32,407 nucleotides of DNA from Oligoflexia bacterium (lineage in GTDB: Bacteria; Bdellovibrionota; UBA1018): NCBI GenBank assembly GCA_031292385.1, contig JARLHE010000022.1:1-32407 (forward strand), written 5' to 3'. The position numbers and the translations under genes are program-made. Below the pieces are notes generated by a model. It ran no database searches and was not told where the DNA came from. It saw nothing but the letters and a program-made list of their open reading frames with translations. Shown piece after piece: positions 15,105 through 23,137 of this stretch (its first letter is position 1; every line of letters begins with the position of its first letter).

Positions 15105-16775
15105 ATGAAAGATCTCAGTCGTCTGCTCCGAGGTGAAACTTTAGAAATCGAGTACAAACGGGATGACGGCTCGTTCTCAGACACCAACTTATATGAATCG
15201 ATTGTAGGACTGACTAACGCGAATGGCGGTTCGCTTCTTGTCGGTGTTGAAAATTCCGGCAAAGTTGTTGGCTCAGTGCGAGCTAAAACAGAGTCCTGGA
15301 AAACACCGGAAGCTGTGCAGGGCAAAATCATGGCGAATACGGTGCCCGCCTGTGCCACGCACGTAGCTTTCGTTGACTACAATGGAATGATGGTCGCATT
15401 AATCAGCGTTCCAAAAGCTGCGACCACAACCGGCACTCGGAGCGGTAAATTTCTCAAGCGAACGATAGATGGAAAAGGAAAGCCGCAAAACCTTCCGATG
15501 ACGGCCGACGAAATTATCGGCTCTGTAGCCCGGGTGGGAATACAGGACTTTTCGTCAACTGTGCTTTCGGATGCAGGCATTGACGAGCTGGATCTCGAAC
15601 TAGCAGAAGACACAAGAAAAAGGCGATTGGCCCAGATTACTGATCCCGAATTGAAGGAGCTTCTAAACCACAACATCAAAGACCTGCTGCGTTCTGAAAA
15701 TCTTCTTCGGGGAAGAGAAGATCGACCAACAATCGCTGCGTTGCTGCTTTTTGGAAAGCGAAATTCACTGCAGCTTCGACTGCCTAATCATCGCATTGAT
15801 TATCAAGTGTTTGGTGGTAGAGGGGAAATCCTTCGAAACGAAACACTGGACGGACCGATAGCTGAAATATTCCCAAAGGTGCTAAATTTCCCAGAGCTTC
15901 TGCGAAACTCAGATCAATTCACCTATCGCGGTAGCAACGTTGTCATTCCAGAATATCCAGAAGACTCCAGAAGAGAGGCATTTGCCAATGCCATCGTTCA
16001 CCGAGATTATACACTGCAGTCTAGCGTCCAGGTGCAACTATTTGATGGAGAGCTTTTCGTTGTCAACCCAGGTGGATTCCCTCAGGGAGTAACCCTCTCT
16101 AATTTGTTGTCGGTAGCTCCAACGCCGCGCAATCGAGCGCTTGCAGAGGGAATGAAAACATTTGGATTTGTGGAAAGATCTGGGCGTGGTGTGGATTTCA
16201 TATTTCAAGGCCAGGCGAGGTACGGTCGCCCGGCTCCGGATTATTCCGCGTCATCGAGCGATTCCGTGAATGTACGGTTAACTGGAGGAAAAGCAAACCT
16301 GGAGTTCTGTCGTTTTATCTTAGCTGCCCGAGATGAAGCGACAATTCCCGAGCTGCTTCTTTTAAATGCCATGTTCTTTCGCCGGCATATAACTCCGGTC
16401 GAAGCGACCCAGGTTATTCAAAGGCCCCTAAGTATGGTTCAGGAAATTCTTTCGAAGCTCTTGGACGACAAGCTAGTTGATGTGATCCCTGGTAGACCGC
16501 CCAAATACCATCTTAAAGGCAGTTCCAGCATCAGGGCCCGTAAAGCAGTTAAGCCGGCGCGTTTAACAAAGCCCCAGTTGGTTCTGTTCACGGATCGAAT
16601 TATGGCAGAGCTTACACAAAGGTCGCCTAATGCGCTTTCAGATATTGCTGATACAGTGGGTTTGTCGCCCTCCCAAACGAGGAGACTCTTATATCGCTTG
16701 AAGGCATTAGGGCAGGTAGATCTTACTGCCGGGAAGCGATGGGCATTAGCCGGAAATTCCAATAAAGATCTGTAA
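15105..16775 (+). CDS. AlbA_2/Schlafen-type ATP-binding transcriptional regulator, probably acquired
   Basis: A 556-residue protein. Residues 1-150 form the AlbA_2 (Schlafen-like, divergent AAA-4) domain: LLRGETLEIEYKRDD at the start, then VGLTNANGGSLLVGVEN. Residues about 190-400 resemble the GHKL-like C-terminal ATPase half of this family: PTIAALLLFGK, REAFANAIVHRDYT, and GRGVDFIF. The last third has winged-helix segments (AMFFRRHITPVEATQVI; then LSDIADTVGLSPSQTRRLLY, a clear HTH). Such proteins act as regulators and often occur on islands and in defence loci. Codons and base composition are AT-richer than in neighbours (about 45% GC in a sampled stretch against about 65% in lon). It sits downstream of the tRNA-Lys 3' end. 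No partner gene is visible. Confidence 0.9.
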   Translation: MKDLSRLLRGETLEIEYKRDDGSFSDTNLYESIVGLTNANGGSLLVGVENSGKVVGSVRAKTESWKTPEAVQGKIMANTVPACATHVAFVDYNGMMVALISVPKAATTTGTRSGKFLKRTIDGKGKPQNLPMTADEIIGSVARVGIQDFSSTVLSDAGIDELDLELAEDTRKRRLAQITDPELKELLNHNIKDLLRSENLLRGREDRPTIAALLLFGKRNSLQLRLPNHRIDYQVFGGRGEILRNETLDGPIAEIFPKVLNFPELLRNSDQFTYRGSNVVIPEYPEDSRREAFANAIVHRDYTLQSSVQVQLFDGELFVVNPGGFPQGVTLSNLLSVAPTPRNRALAEGMKTFGFVERSGRGVDFIFQGQARYGRPAPDYSASSSDSVNVRLTGGKANLEFCRFILAARDEATIPELLLLNAMFFRRHITPVEATQVIQRPLSMVQEILSKLLDDKLVDVIPGRPPKYHLKGSSSIRARKAVKPARLTKPQLVLFTDRIMAELTQRSPNALSDIADTVGLSPSQTRRLLYRLKALGQVDLTAGKRWALAGNSNKDL

Positions 16776-16849
16776 ATCTATATGACCGAAGAACTGCGTA
16801 TCCAGTCGTGGGATGGTTTGGCGGGGTTATAGGCTTCGAAAAAATAAAA

Positions 16850-16925
<76 letters not shown>

Positions 16926-16951
16926 ACGTAAGGGTCACCTAGAGGTTGTGG

Positions 16952-16980
16952 TAAGTAGCACTGCGTTGGGCAAAGTGCAA
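16952..16980 (-). promoter_or_regulatory. Candidate tRNA-Lys promoter
   Basis: Minus strand TTGCAC (16975-16980), 17-nt spacer, TGC-TACTTA extended -10 (16952-16957), 26 nt before the tRNA 5' end. Confidence 0.35.
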
Positions 16981-17019
16981 GGCTAGTTTGTGCGGTGATT
17001 CTTAAGGTAAACTATTCAA

Positions 17020-17733
17020 ATGCGAGTTTTCGTAACCATTCCTGCTTTCTTGATGCTGGCCGCCCCGGTTTGGGCCACGAGTTTTTATTCCCGGCCCTTT
17101 TCGGAGACCGTCCAGGAGGCGCCGGTGATTGTCCGGGGCCGCGTCGATCGTTCTTACTCGGACTGGGCTAAAGGCGCTGACGGGGCGCGCCGGATTTATA
17201 CCTTTTACAACGTGGAAGTGACCGAAACCCTGAAGGGCCCCGAGCAGCCGGCTACGCTGGTGATGCGCGAGCTGGGGGGCGAAAAAGACGGGGTTGGGAT
17301 GCAGGTCGCCGGCGCCGCGCATTTTGAGCCCGGCGAAGACGTGGTCACCCTTTTGAGCGCCCGGAACTCGGATGGAACCTTTGATGTTCATGGGCTGATG
17401 ATGGCCAAGCTCGATGTTTTGAAGGACGATGCCGGGGCAGAGTATCTTTCCGGGCCTGCCCTGGATACGACCCGGAAGTGGACGCTGCAGGATCTTCGTC
17501 AACTGGTCGCGTCGGCGCGTGCCGGCACGGCGGCGAATCCTGGCGCGAATCCAATATCCGCCCCTAAGTCCTCGCCCAGCGCCGCGCTTAAGCCGGCACC
17601 TCAATTGCAATCTGACCATGATCACGATGAGGATGTGGCGACCCCTTCGGATGGCCGCAAGACTCTTTTCGGTGTCCTCTTGCTGGGGATACTGCTGATC
17701 GCGGGAGCGTACGTGGCTCGTCGTCGCCGCTAA
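17020..17733 (+). CDS. Exported protein with C-terminal membrane anchor
   Basis: A 237-residue protein: signal peptide (about 20 residues, ends VWA), a 150-residue extracytoplasmic beta-rich domain, a Pro/Ala/His-rich linker (QSDHDHDED), then one hydrophobic helix (TLFGVLLLGILLIAGAYVA) and the basic stop RRRR. Topology: body outside the inner membrane, tail anchored. The domain reads PVIVRGRVDRSYSDW, IYTFYNVEVTETLKG, then FEPGEDVVTLLS; this resembles small domains found beside matrixin proteases in delta-proteobacteria, but I cannot name it. The C-terminal end is GlyGly-CTERM-like in layout without its motif. The stop is 39 bp from the matrixin start, so the two are likely cotranscribed. Confidence 0.72.
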   Translation: MRVFVTIPAFLMLAAPVWATSFYSRPFSETVQEAPVIVRGRVDRSYSDWAKGADGARRIYTFYNVEVTETLKGPEQPATLVMRELGGEKDGVGMQVAGAAHFEPGEDVVTLLSARNSDGTFDVHGLMMAKLDVLKDDAGAEYLSGPALDTTRKWTLQDLRQLVASARAGTAANPGANPISAPKSSPSAALKPAPQLQSDHDHDEDVATPSDGRKTLFGVLLLGILLIAGAYVARRRR

Positions 17734-17771
17734 GCCATGAACCGGCGCGCTCCTCGAATAGGAGCCCACGG

Positions 17772-19670
17772 ATGGGACGGTTACGGATTGGCTGCGCCCT
17801 ATTCAGTCTCTTTTTCTGGTTTCTCTGGGTGGGCGCTTCCGCGCATGCCTATATTTCGACCGTCACATCGACCGGGGTTCCCGTGCGTTGGCCGGGCGGC
17901 GGCATTCATCTCGATTTAGCGGGAAATTACGTCAATTCCAGCGGGCTTGCTTCGACCGATGTTTTTGAGGCCGTGGTTCATTCCCTGGAAAGATGGCAAT
18001 CGGCATCGGGCGGAACGGTGAGTTTCGATTATTGGCAAGGCAGCGATCCGAGCATTTATGAGCCGAACAGCGACCTGAACGGCTTGAATCAGCTTTACTT
18101 CGCCTCAAACGGGTCGAGCCGGCCGGGGCCCAACGTGCTGGGGTTGACGCAAGTCTGGTATGATTCAAAAACGGGCAAAATTCTCGAAACCGACATTGTT
18201 TTAAACGACATCGATTTTCAGTTCACGTCCCGCGGTACCGATACTTCGGGATACGGAGTGGGTTCTTCAAGTGGCTGGCGGGGCGAGGAGGGAATGCCAA
18301 ATGTATTCGTCGAGAACGTCATCACGCATGAGCTAGGGCATGTTTTCGGCTTATCTCACAGCGCCGGATTGCAATCGACGATGCTCTTCATGGAGTCGCC
18401 CGAGCAAGCCCATTTGGGCTGCGACGAGCAGGTCGGGATTCACGCGCTTTATCCGTTAGCGGACGATGCAAGGGCGCGAGGAGCGATTTCCGGCGCCGTG
18501 ATCAGCGCGAGCGGGGCGCCGGTTTTCGGAGCGCATGTGCTCGCGATTTCGAGAAGGCGCGGCGTGGCGCTTGCCACGGGAATCACGGATTCCTCGGGCC
18601 GGTATTCGATTTCAGGATTGGAGCCCGGCACTTATTTTCTTTTGGCCGAACCCTACTTCGCGGGATCGGCGGCGTTGCCTTCGTATTATTCAGGGATTCG
18701 TGCCGAAATCTGCGACGGAAAAACATTCGAGCGAAGTTTCCTCATGGCCGACGATGAGAGCGGCGACCTTCGCGAGGTCGATCTCGCGGCCGGGGGGCAG
18801 GAGGCGGCTCCTGCGATCGTGGCAAAATGTTCGCCGCCGAAATCGATTTCGCGCGAGCGGGACGCCATCAACGGCGCGGGTTCCGGTTTTGGAATCGTCG
18901 ATCATCTGGGGTCGCGGTCGGCAGGCGCGTCTTATTCGCTGAATTCGCTCGGGGGGCATTTCGAAATTCATGCCTTGGCTTACAGCCTTTATTCTCCGAT
19001 CAAGCTGGATCTTTCGCTGCGCGATCAGAACGGCAGCGAAGTTCCCGCTTCCGAATACGCGCCCGATTTCGAAGGCGATTCGGGCTATAAAAATTACGAC
19101 GCGTTTCTCGACGTCGAGTCGCTTCCGCCGGGAAACTATACCCTAACGGTCAGCGCATCGTCGCTGGATGCGGGTTACTACCCGGCTGGGCCGATCGCTC
19201 TCGACGCGATTCCTTATCTTGTGTTGACGGGCTCGGTGGACGAGACGTCGCCACCGCTCGCGGACGTGCTTGCGGTGAACGGGCGTTGTGAGACCGTCGA
19301 GAGATTCACCGATTATTCGAGCCCTCCCGGCAATCCGCCGCGTCACGAGATCTCTCCGGATAGCAGTACGAACGGGGTGGGATTTTGTGGCACCTTGAGC
19401 AACGACCGAAAAAATAAACGGGGAGGCAATAGCCAAGCTAGGAGCGTGATCGGCTGGTTTGTTCCATGGATCCTGATGGCGCTTGTCCCAGTTCTGCTTC
19501 GAGTTGCTTGCGCCGTGGCATCTCTCCGTTTAAGCTTACTGGGTGATGAACCTAATATCGATGATGGCAGCCAGTCTGGCCTGCTTTGCCAGTTTTGCCG
19601 CTCACGCCGAGCTTCGTCCCGAAAGCGTGCATGCGGCTCAGCCGAAGAAATCGGGGACGTACGTCCTTGA
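17772..19670 (+). CDS. Membrane-anchored matrixin-type zinc metalloprotease
   Basis: A 632-residue exported protease of clan MA(M), M10-like. Signal peptide of about 26 residues (ends ASAHA). The catalytic domain holds the zinc motif HELGHVFGLSH (HExxHxxGxxH) near residue 187, followed by a Met-turn STMLFM. After it comes a carboxypeptidase-regulatory-like beta domain (ISGAVISASGAPVFGAHVLA..GRYSISGLEPGTYFL, about 237-290), a second beta region, and a hydrophobic segment VIGWFVPWILMALVPVLL near 558-580 that may anchor it. AGGAG 7 nt before ATG 17772 sets the start. The last 40 codons overlap the next gene in a different frame and read as non-protein-like sequence, so the real end may be shorter or changed by an indel. 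Substrate unknown; probably self or envelope/prey proteins. Confidence 0.86.
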   Translation: MGRLRIGCALFSLFFWFLWVGASAHAYISTVTSTGVPVRWPGGGIHLDLAGNYVNSSGLASTDVFEAVVHSLERWQSASGGTVSFDYWQGSDPSIYEPNSDLNGLNQLYFASNGSSRPGPNVLGLTQVWYDSKTGKILETDIVLNDIDFQFTSRGTDTSGYGVGSSSGWRGEEGMPNVFVENVITHELGHVFGLSHSAGLQSTMLFMESPEQAHLGCDEQVGIHALYPLADDARARGAISGAVISASGAPVFGAHVLAISRRRGVALATGITDSSGRYSISGLEPGTYFLLAEPYFAGSAALPSYYSGIRAEICDGKTFERSFLMADDESGDLREVDLAAGGQEAAPAIVAKCSPPKSISRERDAINGAGSGFGIVDHLGSRSAGASYSLNSLGGHFEIHALAYSLYSPIKLDLSLRDQNGSEVPASEYAPDFEGDSGYKNYDAFLDVESLPPGNYTLTVSASSLDAGYYPAGPIALDAIPYLVLTGSVDETSPPLADVLAVNGRCETVERFTDYSSPPGNPPRHEISPDSSTNGVGFCGTLSNDRKNKRGGNSQARSVIGWFVPWILMALVPVLLRVACAVASLRLSLLGDEPNIDDGSQSGLLCQFCRSRRASSRKRACGSAEEIGDVRP

Positions 19671-20070
19671 CGGGGTGATCACCGGTGGCGATCAGGCCGT
19701 GAACGACGTCGTGGTGCGGGACATTCGCCGCGCTTCCAATGCGGGCTTCGAGCGCATCGTCGTGGATCTGGAGGCTACTCGCGGCGGCGAGCCGGTCGCG
19801 ATCCAGCGGCCGCCTTATTACCAGGTTTCCGTGAATCCGGACGAAAGACGGCTTGTCTTCACCGTCTGGGGTCGGCCCAAGCTTGATTTCGACGCCAAAC
19901 GGGTGCTGAAGGCTTTCCGAAAAAGCCAAGTCATACAAAAGATCGAGCTTCTGCCTTCGTTGGAGCCGGATACCTGGAGTTTTGTCGCCGAGCTGAAGAA
20001 CGGGAGCCCCGTCGAGGTTTTCGAGCTTTCGAATCCGCTTCGAGTCATCGTCGATATACGGAATAAATGA
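19546..20070 (+). CDS. Periplasmic AMIN-like domain protein
   Basis: A 174-residue protein with a signal peptide (about 21 residues, ends AAHA) and one small beta domain. The mature part reads DIRRASNAGFERIVVDLE, PYYQVSVNPDERRLVFTVWG, and ends PVEVFELSNPLRVIVDIRNK. The pattern G-x-x-R-I-V-V-D-L ... P-x-R-x-V-V-D matches the AMIN fold, which targets proteins such as AmiC and PilQ to peptidoglycan. GTG 19543 and ATG 19546 are adjacent candidates, with ATG 19561 also possible. The start overlaps the matrixin ORF by 125 bp. The stop overlaps the next start in ATGA. Likely binds peptidoglycan or a cell-wall site. Assignment by eye. Confidence 0.72.
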   Translation: MNLISMMAASLACFASFAAHAELRPESVHAAQPKKSGTYVLDGVITGGDQAVNDVVVRDIRRASNAGFERIVVDLEATRGGEPVAIQRPPYYQVSVNPDERRLVFTVWGRPKLDFDAKRVLKAFRKSQVIQKIELLPSLEPDTWSFVAELKNGSPVEVFELSNPLRVIVDIRNK

Positions 20071-20597
20071 TGAAGAAAATCACCATCGCTCTCCTTTTTA
20101 CGGCGTTGATCTTATCCGCCTGCGCATCGGGCCCGAAGCCGAGAACCGAAACCTTGGCCTATGCGAAGCTGAACAACGAGCGGGTTTTCGATTATCCGAT
20201 GACAACGACCTGGAAGGCGATCCAGGAGGTTTTTCGAAATTATAAAATCACCTCTCAGGATGCTTCCGACGCCCACAAGCGGAAGCTCGAAACGGACTGG
20301 ATTTACAGTCAGTCGCGCGATCGTTACGCGACGATTGTCATTGATAAAATTCCGCGTCAGCAGCCATTGCAGGACCGTGTTCAATTCAAGGTGCGAGCGG
20401 AGACGCTTTTTGGCGGGACGCGGGTCACTGTGGAGACCTCGGAAGAAATTGAAACCATCCATGACGATGGGACCCATGCCGGGTACGATAAGGTGAGTCC
20501 GCCAGACCCCTCCCGAGCTGCTGATATTCTTGATAAAACCGGTCGAGCAATTCTTGCTGCACCGCCCACCGCTGCGCCCGATCACTTAAACGACTAG
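20067..20597 (+). CDS. Outer-membrane lipoprotein, BamC-like region
   Basis: A 176-residue lipoprotein: signal with lipobox LSAC (Cys19), then a single domain: NERVFDYPMTTTWKAIQEVFRNYKI, LETDWIYSQSRDRYATIVID, VQFKVRAETLFGGTRVTVETSEEIE. This alpha/beta arrangement (conserved DYP..WKA.. and ..TDWI) is like the repeat of BamC and several delta-proteobacterial lipoproteins. The +2 Ala makes outer-membrane sorting likely. The start is coupled to the previous gene by ATGA. The C-terminus is Ala/Pro-rich. Operon context with AMIN and matrixin genes suggests an envelope role; exact partner unknown. Confidence 0.78.
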   Translation: MMKKITIALLFTALILSACASGPKPRTETLAYAKLNNERVFDYPMTTTWKAIQEVFRNYKITSQDASDAHKRKLETDWIYSQSRDRYATIVIDKIPRQQPLQDRVQFKVRAETLFGGTRVTVETSEEIETIHDDGTHAGYDKVSPPDPSRAADILDKTGRAILAAPPTAAPDHLND

Positions 20598-20641
20598 GCG
20601 GACCTTGCCAAACCCCGGCTGATGTCCATATTAGCTGGGCT

Positions 20642-23137
20642 ATGGTTGAAACCACTACAAGCGGTGGCTTAGTGCTGCCGGACCAGATTCTGCCTCCTAA
20701 CCTCTTTGTGCTCCCCATCAACGGGCCGATCGCGTATCCGACGTTGCTGGCGCCGCTTTTGATTTCGAATCCGCGCCATGTGGCGATGATCGAGGAAGCC
20801 ATCAATCGGCAGCGCTTGATCGGGATTTTGGCGACCCGGGACGGGGAGCCGGCCGAAGAAACGAAGCTTTCCGATCTTTACGACGTGGGCGTTGTCGCGA
20901 AAATCATCAAGCGCCTTCGGATGCCGGACGGATCGGTGAATCTTTTGATTCACTGCATGCGCCGCTTCCGCGCCAAGCGGGCGTTTTCGGAGAATCCGTA
21001 CATCGTCGTCGAGACGGAGTACCTCGAAGATATCGTCGAAAAATCGAATGAAATGGACGCGCTGACGCGTTCGGTGATCAGCTACGTGAAAAAGCTTTCG
21101 GAAGTGAATCCGTTTTTCACGGACGAGATGCGCCTGGCGATGATCAACGCGCCGGGACCCGGGACAGTCGCCGATTTGGTGGCGTTCGCGCTTTCCCTGC
21201 CGAAGACGGATGCGCAGGACTTCCTGGAAACGCTTTCGGTCAAATCCCGTTTCGAGAAGCTGCTCGTTCATCTGCGGCGCGAACAGAACGTCGCGGACCT
21301 GCAGAAGAAGATCAACGACGAGGTCAATCACAAGCTGACGAAGCTGCAGCGCGAGTTTTTCCTCAAAGAGCAGCTTAAAACCATCAAGCGTGAGCTGGGT
21401 TACGAGGAAGACGGCAAGGAAAAATCCTCCCGCACTTTCCGTGAGCGGATCGAGTCGGCCGGAATGCCGGACGAGGTGAGGAAAATCGCGCTCTCGGAGC
21501 TCGAGAAATTCGAGACCATTTCGGAGCAGTCGCCGGAATACAATATCGCGCGCAGCTATCTGGAAACGTTGGTTTCGCTGCCCTGGAGCAATGAAACGAT
21601 CGACGATCTGGATCTGGATCATGCGCGCGAGGTGTTGGACGCCGACCATTTCGGCCTCGAGAAGGTCAAAGAGCGTATCATCGAGTTTCTCGCGGTCCGA
21701 AAGCTTCGCAAAGACGTCAAGGGCTCGATCATTTGCTTGGTGGGCCCTCCCGGCGTCGGCAAAACCTCGATCGGAAAATCGATCGCGAAGACTTTGGGCC
21801 GGAGCTTCTTCCGCTTCTCGTTGGGCGGAATGCGCGATGAGGCCGAGATCAAGGGCCATCGTCGCACTTACGTGGGGGCGATGCCCGGCAAGTTGATCCA
21901 GGGGATGAAGCGCGCGGGGACGATCAACCCGGTGCTCATGCTCGATGAAGTCGATAAGTTGGGTCAAAGCTTCCAGGGCGATCCGGCGAGCGCGTTGCTC
22001 GAGGTCTTGGATCCGGAGCAGAATTCCTCGTTTTTGGATCACTATCTGGACGTGCCGTACGATCTGTCGAAAGTGCTCTTCGTGTTGACGGCGAATTCCA
22101 CGGCCACCATCCCGGGACCGCTGCTCGACCGCATGGAGGTGATCGAGATTCCGGGCTATACGCTCGAGGAAAAGGAAAGAATCGCGACCCAATACGTGAT
22201 TCCGCGCGAGCTCGAGAAGAACGGAATCAAGCCCTCGCAGCTTCGAATCGAAAAAGCGGCCCTTCGCCGCATGATGATCGATTATGCGCGCGAACCGGGC
22301 CTGCGCTCCTTGCAGCAACTGGTCAGCCGGATTTGCCGTAAAGCCGCGGCGAAGATCGTGACTCGCGAAACGAAGAAATCAGAGCGCCACTCGGCGATCG
22401 TGGTGACAGAAGAAAGCCTGCTTTCGTGGCTCGGGCCGCAACGCTTTTACAACGAAGTGGTCGAGCGGATCACCGCGCCCGGCGTCGTGGTCGGCCTTGC
22501 GTGGACCGCGATGGGCGGCGATATCCTGTTCATCGAAGCGACCGATTTCCCGGGCGCGGGCAATCTCAAGCTCACCGGACAGATGGGCGAGGTGATGACC
22601 GAGAGCGCGGCGATTGCCTGGAGTTACGTCAAAAAGAAGCTCGCGCAGGACAAGAAATACGACCGCAAGTATTTTAAATCCCATGACTTCCATCTTCATA
22701 TCCCCGCGGGGGCCATTCCCAAGGATGGGCCTTCCGCAGGGGTGACCATGGCAACCGCTCTTTACTCGCTGATTTCGGGACGCAAGATCAAACCGCGCCT
22801 TGCGATGACGGGCGAGCTTTCGCTCGTGGGCAAAGTGCTGGCCGTGGGCGGCGTCAAAGAAAAGGTCCTGGCGGCGCGCCGAGCCGGGGTCACGACCGTC
22901 ATCCTTCCGAAACATAACGAGAAGGACATGTTCGAGATCCCCGAGTACGCCAAGAAGGGGATGACTTTTCACTTTGTCAGTACCGTGGATGAAGTCTTCG
23001 ATCTAGCGCTCGTGCGAAGCGGGGAGTTCAAGCGGAAGCCCGAGCGGCGGGTGCTGCGTACGAAGCCGGCTCCGGTTCGCAGGCGTTTAGTGGTCGGAAG
23101 CCGGGCCGGGCGCCGCTCCCGTTCGCAGCTTCGCTAG
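20642..23137 (+). CDS. lon: ATP-dependent protease Lon
   Basis: An 831-residue cytoplasmic AAA+ serine protease that degrades damaged and regulatory proteins. Order: N-terminal LAN domain (about 20-220, VLPINGPIAYPTLLAPLL), coiled region, AAA+ with Walker A GPPGVGKT at 368-375 and Walker B LMLDEVDK, and a C-terminal protease domain with catalytic Ser698 in GPSAGVT and Lys739 in GGVKEK. All catalytic residues are present. After the family end near residue 795 comes a basic tail rich in Arg/Lys (SGEFKRKPERRVLRTKP, then RRR and RSRS). The tail is encoded in the 51 bp that overlap the convergent gene. Start ATG 20642 has only a weak GGG ribosome site 44 bp after the lipoprotein; no heat-shock promoter recognised. 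Confidence 0.97.
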   Translation: MVETTTSGGLVLPDQILPPNLFVLPINGPIAYPTLLAPLLISNPRHVAMIEEAINRQRLIGILATRDGEPAEETKLSDLYDVGVVAKIIKRLRMPDGSVNLLIHCMRRFRAKRAFSENPYIVVETEYLEDIVEKSNEMDALTRSVISYVKKLSEVNPFFTDEMRLAMINAPGPGTVADLVAFALSLPKTDAQDFLETLSVKSRFEKLLVHLRREQNVADLQKKINDEVNHKLTKLQREFFLKEQLKTIKRELGYEEDGKEKSSRTFRERIESAGMPDEVRKIALSELEKFETISEQSPEYNIARSYLETLVSLPWSNETIDDLDLDHAREVLDADHFGLEKVKERIIEFLAVRKLRKDVKGSIICLVGPPGVGKTSIGKSIAKTLGRSFFRFSLGGMRDEAEIKGHRRTYVGAMPGKLIQGMKRAGTINPVLMLDEVDKLGQSFQGDPASALLEVLDPEQNSSFLDHYLDVPYDLSKVLFVLTANSTATIPGPLLDRMEVIEIPGYTLEEKERIATQYVIPRELEKNGIKPSQLRIEKAALRRMMIDYAREPGLRSLQQLVSRICRKAAAKIVTRETKKSERHSAIVVTEESLLSWLGPQRFYNEVVERITAPGVVVGLAWTAMGGDILFIEATDFPGAGNLKLTGQMGEVMTESAAIAWSYVKKKLAQDKKYDRKYFKSHDFHLHIPAGAIPKDGPSAGVTMATALYSLISGRKIKPRLAMTGELSLVGKVLAVGGVKEKVLAARRAGVTTVILPKHNEKDMFEIPEYAKKGMTFHFVSTVDEVFDLALVRSGEFKRKPERRVLRTKPAPVRRRLVVGSRAGRRSRSQLR

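Noticed and set aside
20669..22318. 549-codon open frame antisense to lon
   Set aside because: The lon frame has every family motif; long antisense frames are common in high-GC genes and this one shows no domain or RBS.
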